From the NCBI RefSeq assembly GCF_040115645.1, contig NW_027096047.1:496001-560000 (forward strand): a DNA stretch of 64,000 nt, given 5' to 3'. The DNA is from Euwallacea fornicatus (taxonomy: Eukaryota; Arthropoda; Insecta; Coleoptera; Curculionidae). Position 1 is the stretch's first letter; each line of letters begins with the position of its first letter. Position numbers and translations under genes: made by a program. Below, in pieces: positions 12,842 to 27,081 of the stretch. The notes beneath the pieces were generated by a model. It was not told the DNA's origin, did not search any database, and was given only the letters and a program-made list of their open reading frames with translations.

Positions 12842-14775
12842 GATCACATAAAGTACTAGTTTTCTTGGAAGTTCAACAAGATGCAATCATGATCTGTTGT
12901 GTCATTTTAAAGATGTCGTCGAGCTGATTAATTTGACACTTTGTTTAACAAATTTGGTCCACATTTGCCGAAGTTACCGAGCTTCAAAGTTTGAAAAGTC
13001 ACAAAATATGTGTGTTTGATCACATAAAGTACTAGTTTTCTTGGAAGTTCAACAAGATGCAATCATGATGTGTTGTGTCATTTTAAAGATGTCGTCGAGC
13101 TGATTAATTTGACACTTTGTTTAACAAATTTGGTCCACATTTGCCGAAGTTACCGAGCTTCAAAGTTTGAAAAGTCACAAAATATGTGTGTTTGATCACA
13201 TAAAGTACTAGTTTTCTTGGAAGTTCAACAAGATGCAATCATGATGTGTTGTGTCATTTTAAAGATGTCGTCGAGCTGATTAATTTGACACTTTGTTTAA
13301 CAAATTTGGTCCACATTTGCCGAAGTTACCGAGCTTCAAATTTTGAAAAGTCACAAAATATGTGTGTTTGAGCACATAAAGTACTATTGTTCTTGGAAGT
13401 TCAACCAGATGCAATCATGATGTGTTGTGTCATTTTAAAGATGTCGTCGAACTGATTAATTTCACACATTGTTTAACAAATTTGGTCCATATTTGCCGAA
13501 GTTACCGAGCTTCAAAGTTTGAAAAGTCACAAAATATGTGTGTTTGAGCACATAAAGTACAATTTTTCTTGGAAGTTCAACAAGATGCAATCATGATGTG
13601 TTGTGTCATTTTAAAGATCTCGTCGAGCTGATTAATTTGACACTTTGTTTAACAAATTTGGTCCACATTTGCCGAAGTTACCGAGCTTCAAAGTTTGAAA
13701 AGTCACAAAATATGTGTGTTTGAGCACATAAAGTACTATTTTTCTTGGAAGTTCAACAAGATGCAATCATGATGTGTTGTGACATCTTCAAAATCTTGTT
13801 GAGCTGATTAATTTGACACTTTGTTTAACAAATTTGGTCCACATTTGCGAAGTTACCGAGCTTCAAAGTTTGAAAAGTCACAAAATATGTGTGTTTGAGC
13901 ACATAAAGTACTATTATTCTTGGTAGTTCAACAAGATGCAATCATGATGTGTTGTGACATCTTCAAAATCTTGTTGAGCTGATTAATTTGACACTTTATT
14001 TAACAAATTTGGTCCACATTTGCGAAGTTACCGAGCTTCAAAGTTTGAAAAGTCACAAAATATGTGTGTTTGAGCACATAAAGTACTATTTTTCTTGGAA
14101 GTTCAACAAGATGCAATCATGATGTATTGTGTCATTTTAAAGATCTCGTCGAGCTGATTAATTTGACACTTTGTTTAACAAATTTGGTCCAAATTTGCAG
14201 AAGTTACCGAGCTTCAAAGTTTGAAAAGTCACAAAATATGTGTGTTTGAGCACATAAAGTACTATTTTTCTTGGAAGTTCAACAAGATGCAATCATGATG
14301 TGTTGTGTCATTTTAAAGATCTCGTCGAGCTGATTAATTTGACACTTTGTTTAACAAATTTGGTCCACATTTGCCGAAGTTACCGAGCTTCAAAGTTTGA
14401 AAAGTCACAAAATATGTGTGTTTGAGCTCATAAAGTACTATTATTCTTGGAAATTCAACAAGATACAATCATGATGTGTTGTGTCATTTTAAAGATCTCG
14501 TCGAGCTGATTAATTTGACACTTTGTTTAACAAATTTGGTCCACATTTGCCGAAGTTACCGAGCTTCAAATTTTGAAAAGTCACAAAATATGTGTGTTTG
14601 AGCACATAAAGTACTATTATTCTTGGAAGTTCAACAAGATGCAATCATGATGTATTGTGTCATTTTAAAGATGTCGTCGAGCTGATTAATTTGACACTTT
14701 GTTTAACACATTTGGTCCACATTTGCCGAAGTTACCGAGCTTCAAAGTTTGAAGAGCCTCAAAAGATGTGTGTAT

Positions 14776-14951
14776 GAGCACATAAAGTACTATTATTCTT
14801 GGAAATTCAACAAGATGCAATCATGATGTGTTGTGTCATTTTAAAGATCTCGTCGAGCTGATTAATTTGACACTTTGTTTAACAAATTTGGTCCACATTT
14901 GCCGAAGTTACCGAGCTTCAAAGTTTGAAGAGCCTCAAAAGATGTGTGTAT
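14776..14951 (+). repeat. Representative 176-bp satellite monomer
   Basis: This unit serves as the reference for monomer positions. Positions 1-10 are 'gagcacataa', the central A-type block at 59-77 contains 'tcattttaaagatctcg', positions 78-90 contain 'tcgagctgattaa', and positions 103-119 contain 'tttaacaaatttggtcc'. It contains short perfect palindromes: 'atcatgat' near position 46, 'agatct' near 70, 'attaat' near 86 and 'caaatttg' near 108. Its 3' part is of the 'gaagagcctcaaaagatg' kind rather than the commoner 'gaaaagtcacaaaatatg'. No frame stays open through successive units, because 176 is not a multiple of three and stops occur in every frame. Nothing suggests it encodes protein. Confidence 0.9.
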
Positions 14952-15479
14952 GAGCACATAAAGTACTATTATTCTTGGAAATTCAACAAGATGCAATCAT
15001 GATGTGTTGTGTCATTTTAAAGATCTCGTCGAGCTGATTAATTTGACACTTTGTTTAACAAATTTGGTCCACATTTGCCGAAGTTACCGAGCTTCAAAGT
15101 TTGAAGAGCCTCAAAAGATGTGTGTATGAGCACATAAAGTACTATTATTCTTGGAAATTCAACAAGATGCAATCATGATGTGTTGTGTCATTTTAAAGAT
15201 CTCGTCGAGCTGATTAATTTGACACTTTGTTTAACAAATTTGGTCCACATTTGCCGAAGTTACCGAGCTTCAAAGTTTGAAGAGCCTCAAAAGATGTGTG
15301 TATGAGCACATAAAGTACTATTATTCTTGGAAATTCAACAAGATGCAATCATGATGTGTTGTGTCATTTTAAAGATCTCGTCGAGCTGATTAATTTGACA
15401 CTTTGTTTAACAAATTTGGTCCACATTTGCCGAAGTTACCGAGCTTCAAAGTTTGAAGAGCCTCAAAAGATGTGTGTAT
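14776..15479 (+). repeat. Four consecutive, apparently identical 176-bp monomers
   Basis: Units starting at 14776, 14952, 15128 and 15304 read as identical over their full 176 bp. All share 'gagcctcaaaagatg' and the unusual 'gtgtatgagc' junction. A fifth unit starting at 15480 is identical through its 5' two-thirds, then switches to 'cttcaaattttgaaaag'. Neighbouring monomers elsewhere usually differ at several sites, so this run is a very recent local amplification or conversion tract. Confidence 0.9.
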
Positions 15480-18400
15480 GAGCACATAAAGTACTATTAT
15501 TCTTGGAAATTCAACAAGATGCAATCATGATGTGTTGTGTCATTTTAAAGATCTCGTCGAGCTGATTAATTTGACACTTTGTTTAACAAATTTGGTCCAC
15601 ATTTGCCGAAGTTACCGAGCTTCAAATTTTGAAAAGTCACAAAATATGTGTGTTTGAGCACATAAAGTACTATTGTTCTTGGAAGTTCAACCAGATGCAA
15701 TCATGATGTGTTGTGTCATTTTAAAGATGTCGTCGAGCTGATTAATTTGACACTTTGTTTAACAAATTTGGTCCACATTTGCGAAGTTACCGAGCTTCAA
15801 AGTTTGAAAAGTCACAAAATATGTGTGTTTGAGCACATAAAGTACTATTTTTCTTGGAAGTTCAACAAGATGCAATCATGATGTGTTGTGACATCTTCAA
15901 AATCTTGTTGAGCTGATTAATTTGACACATTATTTAACAAATTTGGTCCACATTTGCGAAGTTACCGAGCTTCAAAGTTTGAAAAGTCACAAAATATGTG
16001 TGTTTGAGCACATAAAGTACTATTTTTCTTGGAAGTTCAACAAGATGCAATCATGATGTATTGTGTCATTTTAAAGATCTCGTCGAGCTGATTAATTTGA
16101 CACTTTGTTTAACAAATTTGGTCCAAATTTGCAGAAGTTACCGAGCTTCAAAGTTTGAAAAGTCACAAAATATGTGTGTTTGAGCACATAAAGTACTATT
16201 TTTCTTGGAAGTTCAACAAGATGCAATCATGATGTGTTGTGTCATTTTAAAGATCTCGTCGAGCTGATTAATTTGACACTTTGTTTAACAAATTTGGTCC
16301 ACATTTGCCGAAGTTACCGAGCTTCAAAGTTTGAAAAGTCACAAAATATGTGTGTTTGAGCTCATAAAGTACTATTATTCTTGGAAATTCAACAAGATAC
16401 AATCATGATGTGTTGTGTCATTTTAAAGATCTCGTCGAGCTGATTAATTTGACACTTTGTTTAACAAATTTGGTCCACATTTGCCGAAGTTACCGAGCTT
16501 CAAATTTTGAAAAGTCACAAAATATGTGTGTTTGAGCACATAAAGTACTATTATTCTTGGAAGTTCAACAAGATGCAATCATGATGTATTGTGTCATTTT
16601 AAAGATGTCGTCGAGCTGATTAATTTGACACTTTGTTTAACACATTTGGTCCACATTTGCCGAAGTTACCGAGCTTCAAAGTTTGAAGAGCCACAAAAGA
16701 TGTGTGTATGAGCACATAAAGTACTATTATTCTTGGAAATTCAACAAGATGCAATCATGATGTGTTGAGTCATTTTAAAGATCTCGTCGAGCTGATTAAT
16801 TTGACACTTTGTTTAACAAATTTGGTCCACATTTGCCGAAGTTACCGAGCTTCAAAGTTTGAAAAGTCACAAAATATGTGTGTTTGAGCTCATAAAGTAC
16901 TATTATTCTTGGAAATTCAACAAGATACAATCATGATGTGTTGTGTCATTTTAAAGATCTCGTCGAGCTGATTAATTTGACACTTTGTTTAACAAATTTG
17001 GTCCACATTTGCCGAAGTTACCGAGCTTCAAATTTTGAAAAGTCACAAAATATGTGTGTTTGAGCACATAAAGTACTATTATTCTTGGAAGTTCAACAAG
17101 ATGCAATCATGATGTATTGTGTCATTTTAAAGATGTCGTCGAGCTGATTAATTTGACACTTTGTTTAACACATTTGGTCCACATTTGCCGAAGTTACCGA
17201 GCTTCAAAGTTTGATGAGCCACAAAAGATGTGTGTATGAGCACATAAAGTACTATTATTCTTGGAAATTCAACAAGATGCAATCATGATGTGTTGAGTCA
17301 TTTTAAAGATCTCGTCGAGCTGATTAATTTGACACTTTGTTTAACAAATTTGGTCCACATTTGCCGAAGTTACCGAGCTTCAAAGTTTGAAAAGTCACAA
17401 AAGATGTGTGTTTGAGCACATAAAGTACTATTGTTCTTGGAAGTTCAACCAGATGCAATCATGATGTGTTGTGTCATTTTAAAGATGTCGTCGAGCTGAT
17501 TAATTTGACACTTTGTTTAACAAATTTGGTCCACATTTGCCGAAGTTACCGAGCTTCAAATTTTGAAAAGTCACAAAATATGTGTGTTTGAGCACATAAA
17601 GTACAATTTTTCTTGGAAGTTCAACAAGATGCAATCATGATGTGTTGTGACATCTTCAAAATCTTGTTGAGCTGATTAATTTGACACTTTGTTTAACAAA
17701 TTTGGTCCACATTTGCGAAGTTACCGAGCTTCAAAGTTTGAAAAGTCACAAAATATGTGTGTTTGAGCACATAAAGTACTATTATTCTTGGAAATTCAAC
17801 AAGATGCAATCATGATGTGTTGTGTCATTTTAAAGATCTCGTCGAGCTGATTAATTTGACACTTTGTTTAACAAATTTGGTCCACATTTGCCGAAGTTAC
17901 CGAGCTTCAAAGTTTGAAAAGTCACAAAATATGTGTGTTTGAGCTCATAAAGTACTATTTTTCTTGGAAGTTCAACAAGATGCAATCATGATGTGTTGTG
18001 ACATCTTCAAAATCTTGTTGAGCTGATTAATTTGACACTTTGTTTAACAAATTTGGTCCACATTTGCGAAGTTACCGAGCTTCAAAGTTTGAAAAGTCAC
18101 AAAATATGTGTGTTTGAGCACATAAAGTACTATTTTTCTTGGAAGTTCAACAAGATGCAATCATGATGTGTTGTGACATCTTCAAAATCTTGTTGAGCTG
18201 ATTAATTTGACACATTATTTAACAAATTTGGTCCACATTTGCGAAGTTACCGAGCTTCAAAGTTTGAAAAGTCACAAAATATGTGTGTTTGAGCACATAA
18301 AGTACTATTTTTCTTGGAAGTTCAACAAGATGCAATCATGATGTATTGTGTCATTTTAAAGATCTCGTCGAGCTGATTAATTTGACACTTTGTTTAACAA

Positions 18401-21400
18401 ATTTGGTCCAAATTTGCAGAAGTTACCGAGCTTCAAAGTTTGAAAAGTCACAAAATATGTGTGTTTGAGCACATAAAGTACTATTTTTCTTGGAAGTTCA
18501 ACAAGATGCAATCATGATGTGTTGTGTCATTTTAAAGATCTCGTCGAGCTGATTAATTTGACACTTTGTTTAACAAATTTGGTCCACATTTGCCGAAGTT
18601 ACCGAGCTTCAAAGTTTGAAAAGTCACAAAATATGTGTGTTTGAGCTCATAAAGTACTATTATTCTTGGAAATTCAACAAGATACAATCATGATGTGTTG
18701 TGTCATTTTAAAGATCTCGTCGAGCTGATTAATTTGACACTTTGTTTAACAAATTTGGTCCACATTTGCCGAAGTTACCGAGCTTCAAATTTTGAAAAGT
18801 CACAAAATATGTGTGTTTGAGCACATAAAGTACTATTATTCTTGGAAGTTCAACAAGATGCAATCATGATGTATTGTGTCATTTTAAAGATGTCGTCGAG
18901 CTGATTAATTTGACACTTTGTTTAACACATTTGGTCCACATTTGCCGAAGTTACCGAGCTTCAAAGTTTGAAGAGCCACAAAAGATGTGTGTATGAGCAC
19001 ATAAAGTACTATTATTCTTGGAAATTCAACAAGATGCAATCATGATGTGTTGAGTCATTTTAAAGATCTCGTCGAGCTGATTAATTTGACACTTTGTTTA
19101 ACAAATTTGGTCCACATTTGCCGAAGTTACCGAGCTTCAAAGTTTGAAGAGCCTCAAAAGATGTGTGTATGAGCACATAAAGTACTATTATTCTTGGAAA
19201 TTCAACAAGATGCAATCATGATGTGTTGTGTCATTTTAAAGATCTCGTCGAGCTGATTAATTTGACACTTTGTTTAACAAATTTGGTCCACATTTGCCGA
19301 AGTTACCGAGCTTCAAAGTTTGAAAAGTCACAAAAGATGTGTGTTTGAGCACATAAAGTACTATTGTTCTTGGAAGTTCAACCAGATGCAATCATGATGT
19401 GTTGTGTCATTTTAAAGATGTCGTCGAGCTGATTAATTTGACACTTTGTTTAACAAATTTGGTCCACATTTGCCGAAGTTACCGAGCTTCAAATTTTGAA
19501 AAGTCACAAAATATGTGTGTTTGAGCACATAAAGTACAATTTTTCTTGGAAGTTCAACAAGATGCAATCATGATGTGTTGTGACATCTTCAAAATCTTGT
19601 TGAGCTGATTAATTTGACACTTTGTTTAACAAATTTGGTCCACATTTGCGAAGTTACCGAGCTTCAAAGTTTGAAAAGTCACAAAATATGTGTGTTTGAG
19701 CACATAAAGTACTATTATTCTTGGAAATTCAACAAGATGCAATCATGATGTGTTGTGTCATTTTAAAGATCTCGTCGAGCTGATTAATTTGACACTTTGT
19801 TTAACAAATTTGGTCCACATTTGCCGAAGTTACCGAGCTTCAAAGTTTGAAAAGTCACAAAATATGTGTGTTTGAGCTCATAAAGTACTATTATTCTTGG
19901 AAATTCAACAAGATGCAATCATGATGTGTTGTGTCATTTTAAAGATCTCGTCGAGCTGATTAATTTGACACTTTGTTTAACAAATTTGGTCCACATTTGC
20001 CGAAGTTACCGAGCTTCAAAGTTTGAAAAGTCACAAAATATGTGTGTTTGAGCACATAAAGTACTATTTTTCGTGGAAGTTCAACAAGATGCAATCATGA
20101 TGTGTTGTGTCATTTTAAAGATCTCGTCGAGCTGATTAATTTGACACTTTGTTTAACAAATTTGGTCCACATTTGCCGAAGTTACCGAGCTTCAAAGTTT
20201 GAAAAGTCACAAAATATGTGTGTTTGAGCACATAAAGTACTATTATTCTTGGTAGTTCAACAAGATGCAATCATGATGTGTTGTGACATCTTCAAAATCT
20301 TGTTGAGCTGATTAATTTGACACTTTGTTTAACAAATTTGGTCCACATTTGCGAAGTTACCGAGCTTCAAAGTTTGAAAAGTCACAAAATATGTGTGTTT
20401 GAGCACATAAAGTACTATTATTCTTGGAAATTCAACAAGATGCAATCATGATGTGTTGTGTCATTTTAAAGATCTCGTCGAGCTGATTAATTTGACACTT
20501 TGTTTAACAAATTTGGTCCACATTTGCCGAAGTTACCGAGCTTCAAAGTTTGAAAAGTCACAAAATATGTGTGTTTGAGCTCATAAAGTACTATTATTCT
20601 TGGAAATTCAACAAGATGCAATCATGATGTGTTGTGTCATTTTAAAGATCTCGTCGAGCTGATTAATTTGACACTTTGTTTAACAAATTTAGTCCACATT
20701 TGCCGAAGTTACCGAGCTTCAAAGTTTGAAAAGTCACAAAATATGTGTGTTTGAGCTCATAAAGTACTATTATTCTTGGAAATTCAACAAGATGCAATCA
20801 TGATGTGTTGTGTCATTTTAAAGATCTCGTCGAGCTGATTAATTTGACACTTTGTTTAACAAATTTGGTCCACATTTGCCGAAGTTACCGAGCTTCAAAG
20901 TTTGAAAAGTCTCAAAATATGTGTGTTTGAGCTCATAAAGTACTATTATTCTTGGAAATTCAACAAGATGCAATCATGATGTGTTGTGACATCTTCAAAA
21001 TCTTGTTGAGCTGATTAATTTCACACATTGTTTAACAAATTTGGTCCATATTTGCCGAAGTTACCGAGCTTCAAAGTTTGAAAAGTCACAAAAGATGTGT
21101 GTTTGAGCACATAAAGTACTATTTTTCTTGGAAGTTCAACAAGATGCAATCATGATGTGTTGTGACATCTTCAAAATCTTGTTGAGCTGATTAATTTCAC
21201 ACATTGTTTAACAAATTTGGTCCATATTTGCCGAAGTTACCGAGCTTCAAAGTTTGAAAAGTCACAAAAGATGTGTGTTTGAGCACATAAAGTACTATTT
21301 TTCTTGGAAGTTCAACAAGATGCAATCATGATGTGTTGTGACATGTTCAAAATCTTGTTGAGCTGATTAATTTGACACTTTGTTTAACAAATTTGGTCCA

Positions 21401-22686
21401 CATTTGCCGAAGTTACCGAGCTTCAAAGTTTGAAAAGTCAAAAAATATGTGTGTTTGAGCTCATAAAGTACTATTATTCTTGGAAATTCAACAAGATGCA
21501 ATCATGATGTGTTGTGACATCTTCAAAATCTTGTTGAGCTGATTAATTTCACACATTGTTTAACAAATTTGGTCCATATTTGCCGAAGTTACCGAGCTTC
21601 AAAGTTTGAAAAGTCACAAAAGATGTGTGTTTGAGCACATAAAGTACTATTTTTCTTGGAAGTTCAACAAGATGCAATCATGATGTGTTGTGACATCTTC
21701 AAAATCTTGTTGAGCTGATTAATTTGACACTTTGTTTAACAAATTTGGTCCACATTTGCCGAAGTTACCGAGCTTCAAAGTTTGAAAAGTCACAAAATAT
21801 GTGTGTTTGAGCACATAAAGTACTATTTTTCTTGGAAATTCAACAAGATGCAATCATGATGTGTTGTGTCATTTTAAAGATCTCGTCGAGCTGATTAATT
21901 TGACACTTTGTTTAACAAATTTGGTCCACATTTGCCGAAGTTACCGAGCTTCAAAGTTTGAAAAGTCACAAAATATGTGTGTTTGAGCACATAAAGTACT
22001 ATTTTTCTTGGAAGTTCAACAAGATGCAATCATGATGTGTTGTGACATCTTCAAAATCTTGTTGAGCTGATTAATTTGACACTTTGTTTAACAAATTTGG
22101 TCCACATTTGCGAAGTTACCGAGCTTCAAAGTTTGAAAAGTCACAAAATATGTGTGTTTGAGCACATAAAGTACTATTTTTCTTGGAAGTTCAACAAGAT
22201 GCAATCATGATGTGTTGTGTCATTTTAAAGATCTCGTCGAGCTGATTAATTTGACACTTTGTTTAACAAATTTGGTCCACATTTGCCGAAGTTACCGAGC
22301 TTCAAAGTTTGAAAAGTCACAAAATATGTGTGTTTGAGCTCATAAAGTACTATTATTCTTGGAAATTCAACAAGATGCAATCATGATGTGTTGTGACATC
22401 TTCAAAATCTTGTTGAGCTGATTAATTTGACACTTTGTTTAACAAATTTGGTCCACATTTGCGAAGTTACCGAGCTTCAAAGTTTGAAAAGTCACAAAAT
22501 ATGTGTGTTTGAGCACATAAAGTACTATTTTTCTTGGAAGTTCAACAAGATGCAATCATGATGTGTTGTGTCATTTTAAAGATCTCGTCGAGCTGATTAA
22601 TTTGACACTTTGTTTAACAAATTTGGTCCACATTTGCCGAAGTTACCGAGCTTCAAAGTTTGAAAAGTCACAAAATATGTGTGTTT

Positions 22687-23390
22687 GAGCACATAAAGTA
22701 CTATTTTTCTTGGAAGTTCAACAAGATGCAATCATGATGTATTGTGTCATTTTAAAGATCTCGTCGAGCTGAATAATTTGACACTTTGTTTAACAAATTT
22801 GGTCCACATTTGCCGAAGTTACCGAGCTTCAAAGTTTGAAAAGTCACAAAATATGTGTGTTTGAGCACATAAAGTACTATTTTTCTTGGAAGTTCAACAA
22901 GATGCAATCATGATGTGTTGTGTCATTTTAAAGATCTCGTCGAGCTGATTAATTTGACACTTTGTTTAACAAATTTGGTCCACATTTGCCGAAGTTACCG
23001 AGCTTCAAAGTTTGAAAAGTCACAAAATATGTGTGTTTGAGCACATAAAGTACTATTTTTCTTGGAAGTTCAACAAGATGCAATCATGATGTATTGTGTC
23101 ATTTTAAAGATCTCGTCGAGCTGAATAATTTGACACTTTGTTTAACAAATTTGGTCCACATTTGCCGAAGTTACCGAGCTTCAAAGTTTGAAAAGTCACA
23201 AAATATGTGTGTTTGAGCACATAAAGTACTATTTTTCTTGGAAGTTCAACAAGATGCAATCATGATGTGTTGTGTCATTTTAAAGATCTCGTCGAGCTGA
23301 TTAATTTGACACTTTGTTTAACAAATTTGGTCCACATTTGCGAAGTTACCGAGCTTCAAAGTTTGAAAAGTCACAAAATATGTGTGTTTG
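22687..23390 (+). repeat. Dimeric higher-order repeat, two copies of 352 bp ('gaataatt')
   Basis: A unit with 'gatgtattg' and the rare 'ctgaataattt' alternates with a 'gatgtgttg' plus 'gattaattt' unit. The 'gaataatt' marker occurs at 22771 and 23123, 352 bp apart. Starts are at 22687 and 23039. The second dimer ends in a 175-bp unit with 'ttgcgaag' (from about 23338), which the first dimer lacks. Confidence 0.8.
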
Positions 23391-26300
23391 AGCACATAAA
23401 GTACTATTTTTCTTGGAAGTTCAACAAGATGCAATCATGATGTGTTGTGTCATTTTAAAGATCTCGTCGAGCTGATTAATTTGACACTTTGTTTAACAAA
23501 TTTGGTCCACATTTGCCGAAGTTACCGAGCTTCAAAGTTTGAAAAGTCACAAAATATGTGTGTTTGAGCACATAAAGTACTATTTTTCTTGGAAGTTCAA
23601 CAAGATGCAATCATGATGTGTTGTGTCATTTTAAAGATCTCGTCGAGCTGATTAATTTGACACTTTGTTTAACAAATTTAGTCCACATTTGCCGAAGTTA
23701 CCGAGCTTCAAAGTTTGAAAAGTCACAAAATATGTGTGTTTGAGCTCATAAAGTACTATTATTCTTGGAAATTCAACAAGATGCAATCATGATGTGTTGT
23801 GTCATTTTAAAGATCTCGTCGAGCTGATTAATTTGACACTTTGTTTAACAAATTTGGTCCACATTTGCCGAAGTTACCGAGCTTCAAAGTTTGAAAAGTC
23901 ACAAAATATGTGTGTTTGAGCACATAAAGTACTATTTTTCTTGGAAGTTCAACAAGATGCAATCATGATGTGTTGTGTCATTTTAAAGATCTCGTCGAGC
24001 TGATTAATTTGACACTTTGTTTAGCAAATTTGGTCCACATTTGCGAAGTTACCGAGCTTCAAAGTTTGAAAAGTCACAAAAGATGTGTGTTTGAGCACAT
24101 AAAGTACAATTTTTCTTGGAAGTTCAACAAGATGCATCATGATGTGTTGTGACATCTTCAAAATCTTGTCGAGCTACTTAATTTGACACTTTGTTTAACA
24201 AATTTGGTCCACATTTGCCGAAGTTACCGAGCTTCAAAGTTTGAAAAGTCACAAAATATGTGTGTTTGAGCTCATAAAGTACTATTTTTCTTGGAAGTTC
24301 AACAAGATGCAATCATGATGTGTTGTGTCATTTTAAAGATCTCGTCGAGCTGATTAATTTGACACTTTGTTTAGCAAATTTGGTCCACATTTGCGAAGTT
24401 ACCGAGCTTCAAATTTTGAAAAGTCACAAAAGATTTGTGTTTGAGCACATAAAGTACAATTTTTCTTGGAAGTTCAACAAGATGCAATCATGATGTGTTG
24501 TGACATCTTCAAAATCTTGTCGAGCTACTTAATTTGACACTTTGTTTAACAAATTTGGTCCACATTTGCCGAAGTTACCGAGCTTCAAAGTTTGAAAAGT
24601 CACAAAATATGTGTGTTTGAGCACATAAAGTACTATTTTTCTTGGAAGTTCAACAAGATGCAATCATGATGTGTTGTGTCATTTTAAAGATCTCGTCGAG
24701 CTGATTAATTTGACACTTTGTTTAACAAATTTGGTCCACATTTGCCGAAGTTACCGAGCTTCAAAGTTTGAAAAGTCAAAAAATATGTGTGTTTGAGCTC
24801 ATAAAGTACTATTATTCTTGGAAATTCAACAAGATGCAATCATGATGTGTTGTGACATCTTCAAAATCTTGTTGAGCTGATTAATTTCACACATTGTTTA
24901 ACAAATTTGGTCCATATTTGCCGAAGTTACCGAGCTTCAAAGTTTGAAAAGTCACAAAAGATGTGTGTTTGAGCACATAAAGTACTATTTTTCTTGGAAG
25001 TTCAACAAGATGCAATCATGATGTGTTGTGACATCTTCAAAATCTTGTTGAGCTGATTAATTTGACACTTTGTTTAACAAATTTGGTCCACATTTGCGAA
25101 GTTACCGAGCTTCAAAGTTTGAAAAGTCACAAAATATGTGTGTTTGAGCACATAAAGTACTATTTTTCTTGGAAGTTCAACAAGATGCAATCATGATGTG
25201 TTGTGTCATTTTAAAGATCTCGTCGAGCTGATTAATTTGACACTTTGTTTAACAAATTTAGTCCACATTTGCCGAAGTTACCGAGCTTCAAAGTTTGAAA
25301 AGTCACAAAATATGTGTGTTTGAGCTCATAAAGTACTATTATTCTTGGAAATTCAACAAGATGCAATCATGATGTGTTGTGTCATTTTAAAGATCTCGTC
25401 GAGCTGATTAATTTGACACTTTGTTTAACAAATTTGGTCCACATTTGCCGAAGTTACCGAGCTTCAAAGTTTGAAAAGTCACAAAATATGTGTGTTTGAG
25501 CTCATAAAGTACTATTATTCTTGGAAATTCAACAAGATGCAATCATGATGTGTTGTGTCATTTTAAAGATCTCGTCGAGCTGATTAATTTGACACTTTGT
25601 TTAACAAATTTGGTCCACATTTGCCGAAGTTACCGAGCTTCAAAGTTTGAAAAGTCACAAAATATGTGTGTTTGAGCACATAAAGTACTATTTTTCTTGG
25701 AAGTTCAACAAGATGCAATCATGATGTGTTGTGTCATTTTAAAGATCTCGTCGAGCTGATTAATTTGACACTTTGTTTAACAAATTTGGTCCACATTTGC
25801 CGAAGTTACCGAGCTTCAAAGTTTGAAAAGTCAAAAAATATGTGTGTTTGAGCTCATAAAGTACTATTATTCTTGGAAATTCAACAAGATGCAATCATGA
25901 TGTGTTGTGACATCTTCAAAATCTTGTTGAGCTGATTAATTTCACACATTGTTTAACAAATTTGGTCCATATTTGCCGAAGTTACCGAGCTTCAAAGTTT
26001 GAAAAGTCACAAAAGATGTGTGTTTGAGCACATAAAGTACTATTTTTCTTGGAAGTTCAACAAGATGCAATCATGATGTGTTGTGTCATTTTAAAGATCT
26101 CGTCGAGCTGATTAATTTGACACTTTGTTTAACAAATTTAGTCCACATTTGCCGAAGTTACCGAGCTTCAAAGTTTGAAAAGTCACAAAATATGTGTGTT
26201 TGAGCACATAAAGTACTATTTTTCTTGGAAGTTCAACATGATGCAATCATGATGTGTTGTGACATCTTCAAAATCTTGTCGAGCTACTTAATTTGACACT

Positions 26301-27081
26301 TTGTTTAACAAATTTGGTCCACATTTGCCGAAGTTACCGAGCTTCAAAGTTTGAAAAGTCACAAAATATGTGTGTTTGAGCACATAAAGTACTATTATTC
26401 TTGGAAATTCAACAAGATGCAATCATGATGTGTTGTGTCATTTTAAAGATCTCGTCGAGCTGATTAATTTGACACTTTGTTTAACAAATTTGGTCCAGAT
26501 TTGCCGAAGTTACCGAGATTCAAAGTTTGAGAAGTCACAAAATATGTGTGTTTGAGCTCATAATGTACTATTATTCTTGGAAATTCAACAAGATGCAATC
26601 ATGATGTGTTGTGTCATTTTAAAGATCTCGTCGAGCTGATTAATTTGACACTTTGTTTAACAAATTTGGTCCACATTTGCCGAAGTTACCGAGCTTCAAA
26701 GTTTGAAAAGTCACAAAATATGTGTGTTTGAGCACATAAAGTACTATTATTCTTGGAAATTCAACAAGATGCAATCATGATGTGTTGTGTCATTTTAAAG
26801 ATCTCGTCGAGCTGATTAATTTGACACTTTGTTTAACAAATTTGGTCCACATTTGCCGAAGTTACCGAGATTCAAAGTTTGAGAAGTCACAAAATATGTG
26901 TGTTTGAGCTCATAAAGTACTATTATTCTTGGAAATTCAACAAGATGCAATCATGATGTGTTGTGTCATTTTAAAGATCTCGTCGAGCTGATTAATTTGA
27001 CACTTTGTTTAACAAATTTAGTCCACATTTGCCGAAGTTACCGAGCTTCAAAGTTTGAAAAGTCACAAAATATGTGTGTTT

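Larger units (their letters stand above)
1..13372 (+). repeat. Zone 1: 'gatgtcg'-rich satellite subarray
   Basis: Most monomers here have 'gatgtcg' at the central variable site instead of 'gatctcg', which removes the agatct (BglII) site. Other markers concentrated here are 'tttgattaac' for 'tttgtttaac', 'gtgtagtg' with 'gacctcg' and 'gatgaatt', 'ggtacaca' with 'accaagcttc' and 'gatggg', and, from about 7.9 kb on, 'gatcac' starts paired with 'ctagtttt' and 'acacattg'. Several segments recur at offsets of about 1,056, 4,047 and 4,398 bp. The right border is set at the first monomer carrying 'ttgttcttgg' and 'aaccagatg'. Similar monomers reappear singly in zone 4, so the border marks a change in frequency, not an absolute change. 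Confidence 0.75.
13373..19697 (+). repeat. Zone 2: subarray built of recurring 10- to 13-monomer blocks
   Basis: This stretch is ordered by rare markers that recur in the same order: 'aaccagatg', then 'gttgagctg' units with 'ttgcgaag', then 'gtccaaatttgcag', then 'gatacaatc', then 'taacacattt' followed by 'gtgtatgagc'. The 'aacc' marker lies at 13403, 15689, 17447 and 19380 (spacings 2286, 1758 and 1933 bp). The 'aaatttgcag' marker lies at 14191, 16125 and 18410 (spacings 1934 and 2285 bp). These spacings are 13, 10 and 11, and 11 and 13 monomers. The blocks are therefore copies of one long higher-order unit that has gained or lost whole monomers. Confidence 0.8.

Noticed and set aside
23970..24152. 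Open frame of 60 codons
   Set aside because: It exists only because a 1-bp-deleted unit ('ttgcgaag') and a 'ttagcaaat' change let the frame run on across a monomer border. It is not a gene.
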